Shown: positions 53,234 to 62,398, counted from the stretch's first letter. The stretch: 64,000 bases of DNA from Elusimicrobiota bacterium (GCA_003482905.1 DMXM01000034.1:145306-209305); one strand, 5' to 3'. Program-made: numbers and translations. Notes: a model not told the origin generated them from the letters alone.

Positions 53234-54991
53234 TCAAAGTTTAAATTTCGGGAGTTTAAGCTTTCCCGGAGTAAGGTTCTTCAGCAGACCTTCCCCCGTC
53301 CCGGAAATCTTCGACTCGGCGTCTTTGAGCCTTCCGCTTAATTCGGCCTGCTTCGCCGCGGCCGTGTCGTCCAGCTTCGAACGGTAGGGCTTAAGGGCTT
53401 CATCCACTTTCCTCTGCGCCTCTTCCTGCGCCTTCTTTACCTCGGCGCCCATGGCGCCGCTGAAGGCCTTGGAAAGGGCATTGGCCAGGTCGGTGGTTAT
53501 TGAGAGCCTGGGGGCTTTTATCGTTCCCGAGATCTCCGTCGCTATGAGGGCGGAATTCAGCCCGGAAAAAGAGGCTTCCACCGCGGACCGCAGCGGCGCC
53601 GCCTTGATATTGTCGGCCTTCGGTTTGAACGAGGCTCCGGCCAAGCGCATGGCGGCTTTGCCGGAGAGGTCCTCCCCGACGGTCTTCAGTGCCCCTTCAA
53701 AGGACCCAGTGGCCCCGGCAATGTCCACCATGAACGACGACGGAGAGCCCAATTGCAGCTGCCGCACCGCCACCCCGGAGTAAGTCAGCGTGGAATCGGT
53801 CCTTATTTCGTCTCCAGTGGCGTCTACCGTGGCGCGCAGGTCCAGCCGGCGCGCGCCTTTGGCGCCTTTAATCAGGGCCGTCGTGGGATTTCCGTAGACC
53901 TGCGGCTGGGTGGTCAGTCCCTCTATGGCGCCTTTGTATTCAAGCGGGTCCTCCGTCCCTATCTCCCCCGACACGGACATTCTGCGCACCAGAAACGTAG
54001 GGTAGCTTTCCGTCCTGGGGAAGTGCACCTCGCGGCCGCGTTTAGCCTCGTTCTTGAGGACGCCTTTTGAATTGGAGGGCATGTATTTGCGCGCCAGGGC
54101 CATCCACTTCATGGCGGCGGCGGTTTTCTCGGCGATCACCGGGCCGGCCAGCATGCGGGCTATGGCCTGGGTGTCCAGGGACGGAAGCTTCATCTTCGCC
54201 ATGACGGCCGCCAGGTCTTTTTTGCGCGCCTCGTCCACCGCTTTGAAGGAGTCCTTCGCCTTAGCCAGCGCCGCCTCGGCTTCTTCCTTGTCTTTCTTGA
54301 AGTCCGCCGTGAGCTTCTTTACTTCCTTGCCGATATCCGCGTAATCCTTGGCCTGTTTGGCGATGTTGCTTTCGCCCTTGGCCTTTTCATAGCGGGCTTT
54401 CAGCCCGTCGAGGGCGGCCTCGTACTTCTTAGGGTCCACGCGTTCCGAGATATCCTTGTAATCCTTCTGGTAGCTTTCTTCCAGCTGCCTGGCCAGCCTT
54501 ACTGATTCCAGCTCCGCCGGGTCCACCTTATAATCCTTCGCCGCGTCCATTTTTACGTCGGCCGCCCGTTCCAGAGCGAAATCCTTCGACTCTTTTTTCA
54601 GCCCCTCCACCAGTTCCGAGGGCTCTTCCTTGACGAAGACCAGCCTGCCGGAGGTTTTGCGGGCCGTGCCGAAGCGCAGGCCCGTGAGGGAGGCGTTGTC
54701 CACTATCAGCTTCTTCTCCAGCAGCGGCTTGCCCTCGGCGGAGAAAGCCAGCTCGGAGAATTCCACCAGGTTGCGGTACTCGTCTTTCGAGTCCGCCACG
54801 GCCAGGCCGGTCAGCTTCAATGAAGGAGGCAGGAAAGTCGTATGCAGCGAAGCTATCTCCGCTTTGGCTTTGGCGCCCTTTTCCATCCCTTTTATCATCC
54901 CCCACTTCAGCAGCGGGTCGAAAGCGAAGAAGAAAAAGGCCCAGACCAGAGCCAGCAGTATGAGGCGCGGCAGGAGGTATGATTTGCGCAT
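53234..54991 (-). CDS. TIGR03545 family envelope protein
   Basis: A 585-residue protein with an N-terminal membrane anchor (about 9-28, LILLALVWAFFFFAFDPLLK). A long charged coiled-coil stretch (about 160-275) and a beta-rich C-terminal half follow, which includes SSFMVDIAGATGSFEGALKT. The size, anchor and order match TIGR03545, a conserved family of unknown function encoded with TIGR03546. An AsmA-like role in lipid or envelope traffic is possible, but I only infer it from the beta-rich body. It begins 1 base after the DUF2062 gene. Confidence 0.78.
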   Translation of the reverse strand: MRKSYLLPRLILLALVWAFFFFAFDPLLKWGMIKGMEKGAKAKAEIASLHTTFLPPSLKLTGLAVADSKDEYRNLVEFSELAFSAEGKPLLEKKLIVDNASLTGLRFGTARKTSGRLVFVKEEPSELVEGLKKESKDFALERAADVKMDAAKDYKVDPAELESVRLARQLEESYQKDYKDISERVDPKKYEAALDGLKARYEKAKGESNIAKQAKDYADIGKEVKKLTADFKKDKEEAEAALAKAKDSFKAVDEARKKDLAAVMAKMKLPSLDTQAIARMLAGPVIAEKTAAAMKWMALARKYMPSNSKGVLKNEAKRGREVHFPRTESYPTFLVRRMSVSGEIGTEDPLEYKGAIEGLTTQPQVYGNPTTALIKGAKGARRLDLRATVDATGDEIRTDSTLTYSGVAVRQLQLGSPSSFMVDIAGATGSFEGALKTVGEDLSGKAAMRLAGASFKPKADNIKAAPLRSAVEASFSGLNSALIATEISGTIKAPRLSITTDLANALSKAFSGAMGAEVKKAQEEAQRKVDEALKPYRSKLDDTAAAKQAELSGRLKDAESKISGTGEGLLKNLTPGKLKLPKFKL

Positions 54992-54992
54992 A

Positions 54993-55505
54993 TTACACGG
55001 CCCCCTTGAAGTACCAGTCGAACAGCCAGGAGGCTTTAAGCCCCTTGACGATTTTTGAATTCATCATGCGGTCGCGGAACTTTGCGTTATAGAAAACCCC
55101 GAAGCGTTTGCCCGCCAGATACACCGGGGCGACCAGCACGGCGCCGAGCGCGAGGCCGCCCGGCACCACGGTGTTATTGAAGCCGGTCCAGGGCAGTAAG
55201 GGGGTATTATAAAGTTTCGTCCACACCGGGCGCAGTGTCTCGCTTGTGAGCAGGGCGTAGCCGATAGGGTCGCTGATCTTGTCTATGAGCGGGTTAGCCA
55301 GGCTCACCGCCAGAACGGAGAGCAGGGCCATCGGGATGTTGACGCGCGCGGCCATCAAAAGCACTATCAGCAATTGGGCGGTCAGCGTGGCTTTGGGCAT
55401 CAGTCCTATAAGAAAACCTAGGGCTATGCCGGCGCCTATCTGGCGCGGGTCGGTATCACTGGTAAGTCCCTGGATGAATTGGCGTAAAAGTCCTATTGGG
55501 TTCAT
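54993..55505 (-). CDS. TIGR03546/DUF2062 family membrane protein
   Basis: A 170-residue membrane protein with three or four helices. The opening GAGIALGFLIGLMPKATLTA and the AVSLANPLIDKISDPIGY loop are characteristic of DUF2062/TIGR03546 proteins. It is the usual partner of TIGR03545, which follows it 1 base downstream. The minus-strand TATATT box lies 6 bases before its ATG, without a Shine-Dalgarno. Confidence 0.83.
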   Translation of the reverse strand: MNPIGLLRQFIQGLTSDTDPRQIGAGIALGFLIGLMPKATLTAQLLIVLLMAARVNIPMALLSVLAVSLANPLIDKISDPIGYALLTSETLRPVWTKLYNTPLLPWTGFNNTVVPGGLALGAVLVAPVYLAGKRFGVFYNAKFRDRMMNSKIVKGLKASWLFDWYFKGAV

Positions 55506-55511
55506 AGGATT

Positions 55512-55517
55512 AATATA
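55512..55517 (-). promoter_or_regulatory. Putative -10 box (TATATT), leaderless layout
   Basis: On the minus strand TATATT is followed by AATCCT and then the ATG of the DUF2062 gene at 55505. No Shine-Dalgarno is present. Confidence 0.45.
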
Positions 55518-55580
55518 TTAAAACTGTGACGGGCACGGCAAGGTGCTTTAACCAGGAGAATAAAAAAAGTTGCTGTTTTG

Positions 55581-55586
55581 TATAAT
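55581..55586 (+). promoter_or_regulatory. Perfect -10 box (TATAAT) 6 bases before mntP
   Basis: TATAAT is followed by TTGCGT and then the mntP ATG at 55593. A transcript starting about 7 bases after the box would begin at the start codon. No clear -35 element or Shine-Dalgarno is seen. Confidence 0.6.
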
Positions 55587-55592
55587 TTGCGT

Positions 55593-56168
55593 ATGCCGCT
55601 TCTTGAAATACTTTTTATCGCGCTGGGGCTCTCCCTGGACGCTTTCGCCGTTTCGGTGGCCAGCGGCGCCACCATGAAGCGCCTCCATTTTCCCAACGCG
55701 CTTAAGATGGGTGTATTTTTTGGCGGCTTTCAGGCGTTCATGCCGGTTCTGGGCTGGGCCGCCGGGCTCGGCATGAAGGATTTCCTGGCCGGCTGGGATC
55801 ACTGGCTGGCTTTCGGGCTGTTGTCGGCGATCGGCGGAAAAATGATCTACGAGTCGTTCAAGATAACGGAAGAAGGGGAATGCGGCGGCGCCAGGGCCTG
55901 CCCTTTCGATACCGGCACGCTTACCGTGCTGGCCCTCGCCACCAGCATAGACGCCCTGGCCGTGGGGCTGACTTTCTCCCTGCTGCGGGTCTCCGTGATC
56001 GCGCCGGCCCTGATCATCGGTCTGGTCACTTTTCTTATGTCCTTGGCCGGGGTAAAAATAGGCTCCGCCGGCGGCCATTTCTTCGAGAATAAAATGGAAG
56101 CCGCCGGCGGGATGATGCTTATCGGGATAGGCCTGAAGATCCTGCTTGGGCACCTGGGCCTGTTTTAG
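55593..56168 (+). CDS. mntP: Manganese efflux pump MntP
   Basis: A 191-residue six-helix membrane protein that exports Mn2+. The duplicated family motif appears as LGLSLDAFAVSVASGA in the first half and LATSIDALAVGLTFSLL in the second. The length matches MntP. I chose the ATG at 55593, because the upstream in-frame ATG overlaps the -10 box. No mntP riboswitch (yybP-ykoY) fits in the ~75 bases upstream. It converges on the GAF gene with a 2-base gap. Confidence 0.92.
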   Translation: MPLLEILFIALGLSLDAFAVSVASGATMKRLHFPNALKMGVFFGGFQAFMPVLGWAAGLGMKDFLAGWDHWLAFGLLSAIGGKMIYESFKITEEGECGGARACPFDTGTLTVLALATSIDALAVGLTFSLLRVSVIAPALIIGLVTFLMSLAGVKIGSAGGHFFENKMEAAGGMMLIGIGLKILLGHLGLF

Positions 56169-56170
56169 CG

Positions 56171-56860
56171 CTATATCTCTTTTTCCCTGAACCACTTCTC
56201 CTTCCCGTAGAGCTTCTGTATGCAGTCTTCGCAAAGGCCGTGCGTAAAGCGCGCGTTGGAGCGCTCCTCCAGGTAAACCTCCACCTTCTGCCAGAAGCCC
56301 TTGTCGTCGCGGATCTTCTTGCAGTTGGCGCAGATAGGGATCAGCCCCTGAAGCGTGCGGACTTCCTTCAGGGTTTCCTCCAATTGTGAATTCTTGGCTA
56401 TTATGGAGAGGTGACCTGTCACTATTTCGCTGAATTCCTCCATAAGCCGGAGAATAGGCCCCGTGAACACGTTCGGTTTGCGGTCAAAGAGGCAGATGCT
56501 GCCGAAGATGTCTCCGTCAGGCCTGAATATAGGTACGCCGGCGTAGGAGATAAACCCGGCCTTGGCGGCGCTGCTTTCCCTCCAGTAGTCGCTTTTTGTG
56601 GCGTCCGGGATTATCAGTTTCTCGCGGGTCTGGATGACCGCGGAGCAGTACATGCGCGCCCCGGCCTTAATCTCTATTCTGTCATCCTGGGCAAAAGGCG
56701 CCCCCGGCTCGTGGCTGGCGCCGATAATATGCAGGAAGTTGCCTTCAGCTACATTAATGGTCGCGGCCGGCACTCCGGCCACCTCGGCCAGGAGGTCGGC
56801 GATGTTGCGCCACTTGAGGACGGCTATGCCGGGGATGTTGAGTTTCTGTTCGTCAGACAT
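56171..56860 (-). CDS. GAF domain protein with C-terminal CxxC motif
   Basis: A 229-residue protein. A GAF sensor domain spans about 15-160 (FISYAGVPIFRPDGDIFGSICLFD). The C-terminal ~60 residues carry LIPICANCKKIRDDKGFW and a later HGLCEDC, a small module often found at the end of PAS or receiver proteins, perhaps metal-binding. It has no output enzyme domain. It follows the lone receiver gene by 9 bases in the TonB-linked signalling cluster, where it may sense a ligand or interact with the kinase. Confidence 0.82.
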   Translation of the reverse strand: MSDEQKLNIPGIAVLKWRNIADLLAEVAGVPAATINVAEGNFLHIIGASHEPGAPFAQDDRIEIKAGARMYCSAVIQTREKLIIPDATKSDYWRESSAAKAGFISYAGVPIFRPDGDIFGSICLFDRKPNVFTGPILRLMEEFSEIVTGHLSIIAKNSQLEETLKEVRTLQGLIPICANCKKIRDDKGFWQKVEVYLEERSNARFTHGLCEDCIQKLYGKEKWFREKEI

Positions 56861-56869
56861 CTGTTCTTC

Positions 56870-57313
56870 CTAGACCGGGAGCTTCGAAACGGTTACCCAG
56901 TAGTCTTCGAACCGCCTGGCCAGATCGAGGAATTCTTCCAGCGAAGCCGGTTTGGTTATGTATGAGGCGGCTCCGTTCTGATAGCTGCGTACTATATCCT
57001 CCTGCCTGGAGGAGGTTGTCAGCATTATCACCGGTATCCCCCTCATGTCCGGAGCGGCTTTGATGCGCTTGAGCACGTCCATGCCGTCCATCAGCGGGAG
57101 CGTGATATCAAGCAGGATCAGCGCCGGCCGCAGTGGCTTCTTGCCGGTATGCCGGCCGGAGGCGGCCAGCATATCCAGGGCCTCCTGGCCGTCGCGGGCC
57201 ACGTGCACCTCGGTTATCACCTTGAACTCCCGGAAGGCTCGCTGCGCTATGAGCACGTCGTCCTCGTTGTCCTCTACGAGCAGAACGCTCAGGCTCTCCT
57301 GTTCTTTTTTCAT
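56870..57313 (-). CDS. Single-domain response regulator (Rcp1-like)
   Basis: A 147-residue receiver with no output domain. The acidic pocket is Glu14 and Asp15, the phospho-acceptor is Asp69 (LILLDITLPLMDG), and the conserved Thr and Lys appear in VIMLTTSSRQEDI and YITKPASL. Stand-alone receivers of this kind pass phosphate to, or are read by, other proteins. It lies 18 bases after the sensor kinase gene and is probably its partner. Confidence 0.92.
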   Translation of the reverse strand: MKKEQESLSVLLVEDNEDDVLIAQRAFREFKVITEVHVARDGQEALDMLAASGRHTGKKPLRPALILLDITLPLMDGMDVLKRIKAAPDMRGIPVIMLTTSSRQEDIVRSYQNGAASYITKPASLEEFLDLARRFEDYWVTVSKLPV

Positions 57314-57331
57314 GCCGTTTCTCCTTGAATG

Positions 57332-59179
57332 TCAGGGCTTGTTCCGCAGGTCGGCCGGGATTATAAAATAGAATGCCGAGCCTTCGTCCTCTTTCGACTC
57401 CACCCAGATCTTGCCGGTGTGTTCCTCTATGATCTTCTTCACTATGGCAAGTCCCGCTCCGGTACCGCCGCCGAACTCAAAGCGCGAATGCAGCCGCTTG
57501 AACATCTTGAAAACGTCCTCGTAGTACTGGCTGGGAATGCCTATCCCGTTATCCCTGACGGAGAACTTCCAGTAGTAGTCGCCGAACTTCTCTGCCGCTA
57601 TCTGCACCCTGGGGGCCGCGTTCTTATTGTACTTTATGGCGTTGGTTATCAGGTTATGGAAAACCTGCCGGAGCTTGACCGGGTCGCAGAAAAGCACGGG
57701 CAGCCCTTCGGCCACGTTCACTTCCGTCCTGGTCTCGTCTATAAGGACGGCCAGCGCCGCCACGGCTTCGGCGGCCAGCTGCGCGGTGGAGGCGTCTTCG
57801 TAGGGGTTCCTTACCCGGGCCACGCGCGCGTAGCTCAAGAGGTCGTCTATCAGGCGGCGCATGCGCCCGGAGGCCTTGACGATGCGGCCAAGGTAATCGG
57901 CGGCCTGGGGATCGAGCTTCCTTCCGTAGTCTGAAAGCAGTATATTAGAGAACATCTCTATGCCGCGCAGCGGCTCCTTGAGGTCGTGCGAGACCGTGTG
58001 GGCGAAGGAGTCCAGCTCGCTGTTAACGGTCTCCACTTCTTTCAGATATTGGGTCAGGCGGGCTTCCGACCGCTTATGCTGCGTGGTGTCTTTGAGGATT
58101 ATTACAGCCTCCCTGCGGCCGGGGCTGTTAGTAAAGGCGGCGGAAAGCATAACCGGGACGCGTCTCCCGTCCTTTGCCAGGAACAGCAGATCCATTTCCC
58201 TGGTATGGCCGGTCCAGGAAAGCAGGCTGAAGGGGGCGATACCGCCGTCGGCCTGGGGCTCGAGCAGGTTCTTGATGCTCAAAGAGCCCGGCGGCATGAA
58301 GTCGTAGCCGGAAAATTCCGACGCCGCCATGTTGGCCTTCAGGACGTTGCCTTCCTCGTCTGTTATTATGAGCGGGTCGGGCATGCTCTCGAGTATCGAA
58401 TCCAGATACTGCTTTGACACGGTGGTTTCCGAAAGTCCCTTGGCGAGTTTGTTGAAGCTGGCGGCGATATCTCCCAACTCGTCGCTGGTCACCACCTGCA
58501 CCTCGATATTATATTTCCCGTCGCGCACCTTGAGCATGCCTTCACGCAGATGGTTCAATTGCCCCATTATCAGGCGCACGAAAATGGCCGATAGCGTGAG
58601 GGCCGTCGCGGAGATCAGCACGGCGATGATGATAAGCCTGAAGATCAGGTCCCTTTCCGCCCTCAGCGCCTGGGTTAGCGGCAGGCCGGCCTGGATGAAG
58701 CCCGCCGTGCCGGTCCCGGCGCCCCGGCCGTTGAAAAGCATATCCTCGCCGGAAGTCTCTTCACCGCCGCGCAGAGGCAGCAGCACTTCCACCGCCTGCT
58801 CGCTCTCATAAGTCGTGCGCCGGAAGATCGGCAAGCCGGTCTGGGCCGCCTTCTTCATCAGGGGGCTTTGCAGCGTCATGCCCGTAAGGGCCACATTCGT
58901 GTGGGCCAGGATGGTCCCGTCCGTGGCCACCAGGGAGGCGTAGAGCGCCCCCGTTTTCTGTCTGAAGACCTGCAGGGCTTTTATGGTTTCAATTTCCTCA
59001 CCGGATCTCATGGCTTTGCGCAGGGCGGGGCCCATGTCGGACGCCGCGGCCAGGGCCGCTCCGGTTATCTGCGTGCTGATCGCCTGGGTGACGGCGCTCC
59101 TGGAGAAATGTATATTCGCCCAGAGTGAGACGCCCACCAGCGTGAGTATGAAGGCGAAGATCTTGATGCGCAGTTTCAT
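57332..59179 (-). CDS. Sensor histidine kinase with HAMP and PAS domains
   Basis: A 615-residue kinase. Two membrane helices (about 8-22 and 180-205) enclose a periplasmic sensor domain of about 155 residues. A HAMP domain (about 205-255) and a PAS domain (about 260-370) follow. The dimerisation domain carries His398 (TVSHDLKEPLRGIEMF), and the HATPase includes GGGTGAGLAIVKKI. It overlaps the upstream binding-protein gene by 4 bases, suggesting that the periplasmic binding protein may deliver its signal. Confidence 0.94.
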   Translation of the reverse strand: MKLRIKIFAFILTLVGVSLWANIHFSRSAVTQAISTQITGAALAAASDMGPALRKAMRSGEEIETIKALQVFRQKTGALYASLVATDGTILAHTNVALTGMTLQSPLMKKAAQTGLPIFRRTTYESEQAVEVLLPLRGGEETSGEDMLFNGRGAGTGTAGFIQAGLPLTQALRAERDLIFRLIIIAVLISATALTLSAIFVRLIMGQLNHLREGMLKVRDGKYNIEVQVVTSDELGDIAASFNKLAKGLSETTVSKQYLDSILESMPDPLIITDEEGNVLKANMAASEFSGYDFMPPGSLSIKNLLEPQADGGIAPFSLLSWTGHTREMDLLFLAKDGRRVPVMLSAAFTNSPGRREAVIILKDTTQHKRSEARLTQYLKEVETVNSELDSFAHTVSHDLKEPLRGIEMFSNILLSDYGRKLDPQAADYLGRIVKASGRMRRLIDDLLSYARVARVRNPYEDASTAQLAAEAVAALAVLIDETRTEVNVAEGLPVLFCDPVKLRQVFHNLITNAIKYNKNAAPRVQIAAEKFGDYYWKFSVRDNGIGIPSQYYEDVFKMFKRLHSRFEFGGGTGAGLAIVKKIIEEHTGKIWVESKEDEGSAFYFIIPADLRNKP

Positions 59180-60099
59180 GGGAGAAGGTTTCCCGCCCTG
59201 AGCAGGGCTTCCGGCTGAAATTCAAGGCGGAACTTCTTTGCCGCGGCGGCGCTGAGCGTCAGTTCCACCTTGCCCGGGAAAATGACCGGCGCCGGCGTCC
59301 CCCCCGCCTCCAGGTCTTTTACGGCCGCTGCCGCTGCGGCGCCCATGTCCGCGAAGCTCACCCCGACGGCCGCTGCGGCGCCTTCCCTTGTTAGCCCCTT
59401 GGTGGGAGCGTAGAACGGGATGGCGTTCGCCCATGAAAAATCGCGCAATATAGTAAGGCTCTCGTTGGTGATCAGGAAAGGATCGGGCGGCAGCCAGAAA
59501 GCGTCCATTTCTCCCATCCCGCGGCGCAGCAACCCGGGTAGCTGCGCGATGCCGTCCGCCTTTACGGGCGTGACCGTTATATCAAATTCCTCCCCCAGCG
59601 TTTTCGCCGATTCCACATAGGGGGCGAAATCCTGCATCATCCAGAAGACCCTGAGCCTCTTCAGCGACGGTTGCAGCTCTTTCAGCTTTGCGAGGATAAG
59701 TCCGAAACCGGGCAGCACGCTTATCCTTACGGTCCTGCCTTCCCGGCCCTGTGGATCCAGTACTACGCCGGGGGTCATACAGTAAACCACGTTTACCCAG
59801 GCCGGATAACTCTGGCTGGCGGCCCTGGTGCCGAAGGCCACCACCGTTCTTGTCCCCGGCGGCACGCCCGGTTTACCTTTTGAGGCGTCATAGTGCCTGA
59901 CTTCGGCGCCGTGAGCCGCCTGAAAAGCGGTAAAAGCTTCCATATACGCGCTGCCGCCGGAGGAAAGTACCGCTATGGTTTCGCCGCCGGCGCTCGCGCC
60001 GGAAGCCGCGCAAAGCAGGCTGGCGAGCACCCAGAGGGCTTTTAAGCTTAAACGCGGTCTCTGGCGCGTTTGCCGTGGTGGGCAGGTCAGAAGGGGCAT
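59176..60099 (-). CDS. Periplasmic binding protein (ABC substrate-binding type)
   Basis: A 307-residue secreted protein. After a basic N-terminus comes a signal peptide (about 20-38, LKALWVLASLLCAASGASA). The mature part starts GETIAVLSSGGSAYMEAF and resembles the PF04392 (TrpX-like) substrate-binding family, which normally works with an ABC importer. No permease or ATPase is encoded here. It overlaps the receptor gene by 13 bases at its start and the kinase gene by 4 bases at its end, so it is likely a signalling partner rather than a transport protein. Confidence 0.8.
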   Translation of the reverse strand: MPLLTCPPRQTRQRPRLSLKALWVLASLLCAASGASAGGETIAVLSSGGSAYMEAFTAFQAAHGAEVRHYDASKGKPGVPPGTRTVVAFGTRAASQSYPAWVNVVYCMTPGVVLDPQGREGRTVRISVLPGFGLILAKLKELQPSLKRLRVFWMMQDFAPYVESAKTLGEEFDITVTPVKADGIAQLPGLLRRGMGEMDAFWLPPDPFLITNESLTILRDFSWANAIPFYAPTKGLTREGAAAAVGVSFADMGAAAAAAVKDLEAGGTPAPVIFPGKVELTLSAAAAKKFRLEFQPEALLRAGNLLP

Positions 60100-62114
60100 G
60101 AAAGTTCCAGCGCGTACGTAGGGCCCGGGACCGGGCAGTCCAATTGTTGTTCATGGACTTTCCCGCCCAGATTCCAGCCCGAAAGCGCCAGCGTGGACTC
60201 TTTGAAAATATTAAGGCGCAGTTTCGCCTCGGTCAACATGTATGCCTTCACGTTCCTGATCCCGATTCCGGGAACGGCCTCCAGGGTTCTGTCGGTCGTT
60301 CTCCCCACGTAGTGGGTGCCCAGGCTTAAAGTCGCCTTTTTCCCGTATTTTGCCGTTAATCCCAGGTTGAACTTATGACGGGCGTCATAGTCCAGGGCGA
60401 CATTGTCGCTGTCCCTGGCTTCCAGATAAGAATAGTTGAAATATCCGCCCAGGAAATGAGTGATATTGCTTTTGGCGTAGAATTCAAGCCCCTGGATCTC
60501 AGCGTTCCTTCCGGTCTGCTGCGGGTGGAATTTCCCGGATATGCCGTACGCGAGGTAGGCGGGGTCGGCGACGGCGGGGTCGAAGTTCTCCCAGATGATG
60601 TTCGTAACTCTCATCTTAAAAAGGTCCAGCCCGAGGCTGATATGGGCCGTGGGGTCGTAGCCCAGGGAGGCTTCGTACGTGCTGGCCCGTTCCGGAGCCA
60701 TATTGGGGGTCCCCATGCCGCTTGGCTGGTCTATGAATCTCTGCCAGTTCGCGGGTTCCTTGAAGGCTTTCCCGTAAGTGGTCTTGATCCTTGCTTTCTT
60801 ATCCAGGAACTTGTAGATGAAAGTGATCCTGGGGCTCCATTCCGTATCCACGTTGTCGTAGGCCGCATGCGTCCGGTAGGGATGCGAATCCAGCCGGACC
60901 CCCGTGGTCGCGATAAGATCCTCGTCGAAAAACCGGTGTTCGTTCTGAAGGTAAACGCCCCAGTTGTCCCTTCTCAGTTCGCGGTAGCTGACCCCGTTAT
61001 AGTTCGCGTAAAAATCGTTGCCGTCGTACGATTCCGACCGCAGCTGCACTCCGGAGACCAGGGTGTTGTCGGTCAGCCCGCTGTATTCCGTCTGGAAGTC
61101 CATGTGCCAGCGGTGCGAATCAATGTCATATTCCAGTCCGGGAACGTCGGCGAAATCGTAGAAATGCTCCGTATACCTGTGCAGGCTGGCTATCCCCGTT
61201 ACGGACAGAACTTCGCTGACCGCCGTCTTGTAGGTGATATCCCCCCATTGCTCTCCCCGCCGCCAGGTGTAAAGATCGTAAGGCGCGAAATAGGCGCCGG
61301 AGTAGTCCTGGCGGACATCCTTGTATCCCCCGGAGAAAACAAAGTCCTTATATTCGTACTTGGTCCTTATAAAACTCCAGTCCCTGCCGCTGTGCGCCGG
61401 CTGTCCCGGGGAGAGTTTCTTCGTTACCAGGCCCGAACCGTCCGTCCTGTTGGTGTTGGCGTTTATCAGAAAACCGGAATTCGCGTACTTCTTTCCGTAG
61501 GTCGCCGAATACTTCTGCGTATTAAAGGATCCGTAGGAGAAGTTATACTCCCCCCGTTCGGGCAGGTCTTCCGGGGCTTTGGTTATTATCTGGATCACTC
61601 CCAAAAGGGCGGTCGTGCCGTACAATGTCGAACCCGGCCCTACCATTACCTCTATCCGCTTGATCATATCCATGGGAAAGGTGGCGTCTATCCATACGCC
61701 GCAGTCCCTGACGTCGTTTAAGGGCACGCCGTCCACTATCCACAGGATCCTCTCGTTAATTACCGTCGCGCCCAGCATGCCGCGGATCGCCACGTTGGAA
61801 AATTCCGACAACCAGGTCTTGACCTCTATTCCCGGTACCATGCGCAGAACGTCCGCGATATTGTTCGCCCCCGAATTCCTGATATCCTCTTGCGTGATAA
61901 CATGAATGGTGGAAGGGGCGTCGCTGATGGTTTGCTGGCGCTTCGAGGGGGTGACCACCTCCGTTCCAAGTCCCCACAACATCTCCTCGGCTTCCGCCAA
62001 CCCGTGAGCCGCCGCGCGGGGAACCGTGCCCAGCGAGCTGAAAAAAGAAAGGGCCGCCGCGTAAAACAATATTTTACGTTTTGCCGCCGCCAAGGCCGGA
62101 ATGTTTTTTTTCAT
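60087..62114 (-). CDS. TonB-dependent outer-membrane receptor
   Basis: A 675-residue outer-membrane receptor. A signal peptide (about 15-38) is followed by a plug domain with DAPSTIHVITQEDIRNSGAN and RGMLGATVINERILWIVDG, then the 22-strand barrel with a VDTEWSPRITFIYKF strand and the usual final strand ending in Phe (ALELSCPF). The plug is of the CirA/BtuB-like type. It would take up or sense a ligand such as a vitamin, siderophore or sugar. It is the first gene of the signalling cluster. No TonB box partner genes are nearby. Confidence 0.93.
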   Translation of the reverse strand: MKKNIPALAAAKRKILFYAAALSFFSSLGTVPRAAAHGLAEAEEMLWGLGTEVVTPSKRQQTISDAPSTIHVITQEDIRNSGANNIADVLRMVPGIEVKTWLSEFSNVAIRGMLGATVINERILWIVDGVPLNDVRDCGVWIDATFPMDMIKRIEVMVGPGSTLYGTTALLGVIQIITKAPEDLPERGEYNFSYGSFNTQKYSATYGKKYANSGFLINANTNRTDGSGLVTKKLSPGQPAHSGRDWSFIRTKYEYKDFVFSGGYKDVRQDYSGAYFAPYDLYTWRRGEQWGDITYKTAVSEVLSVTGIASLHRYTEHFYDFADVPGLEYDIDSHRWHMDFQTEYSGLTDNTLVSGVQLRSESYDGNDFYANYNGVSYRELRRDNWGVYLQNEHRFFDEDLIATTGVRLDSHPYRTHAAYDNVDTEWSPRITFIYKFLDKKARIKTTYGKAFKEPANWQRFIDQPSGMGTPNMAPERASTYEASLGYDPTAHISLGLDLFKMRVTNIIWENFDPAVADPAYLAYGISGKFHPQQTGRNAEIQGLEFYAKSNITHFLGGYFNYSYLEARDSDNVALDYDARHKFNLGLTAKYGKKATLSLGTHYVGRTTDRTLEAVPGIGIRNVKAYMLTEAKLRLNIFKESTLALSGWNLGGKVHEQQLDCPVPGPTYALELSCPF

Positions 62115-62197
62115 CTGGATCCCCCTGCTCTTCCCGGTGTTTCCCGCGCCGCGGGACCGCTGCCGGGATACGTCCGGAAAACGCCTGCGCGCCGCCT

Positions 62198-62398
62198 TTA
62201 ATGCGGCGCCAAAGGCCTGCGCGGAACTATAAAGACGGCCGCCGTATAGGCTATAACGCCCGGGATCACCGCGGTAGCCAGCAGCAGGAAAACGAATCCC
62301 AGGCGCAGCAATACCGGGTCCACGTCGAAGTACTCGCCCAATCCTCCGAGTATTCCGGCTAAAACCTTGTTGTCATCGCTGCGGTAAAGGCGCTTCAT
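62198..62398 (-). CDS. PspC domain protein
   Basis: A 66-residue small membrane protein with the PspC opening KRLYRSDDNKVLAGILGGLGEYFDVD and one to two hydrophobic helices after it (LLRLGFVFLLLATAVIPGVIAY). PspC proteins take part in membrane-stress responses or bind membrane complexes. It is upstream of the TonB receptor gene by 83 bases. The first ATG has a -10-like TAGAAT 6 bases before it and no Shine-Dalgarno. Confidence 0.87.
   Translation of the reverse strand: MKRLYRSDDNKVLAGILGGLGEYFDVDPVLLRLGFVFLLLATAVIPGVIAYTAAVFIVPRRPLAPH

Noticed and set aside
55506..55592. A yybP-ykoY manganese riboswitch before mntP
   Set aside because: The space is under 90 bases and contains the -10 box just before the ATG, leaving no room for the aptamer.
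59176..60099. The periplasmic binding protein as part of an ABC importer
   Set aside because: No permease or ATPase gene is adjacent. The overlaps are with a receptor gene and a kinase gene, which favours signalling.
60375..61721. A 448-codon plus-strand open frame opposite the TonB receptor
   Set aside because: The receptor on the other strand has signal peptide, plug and barrel signatures. The antisense product shows no motif.
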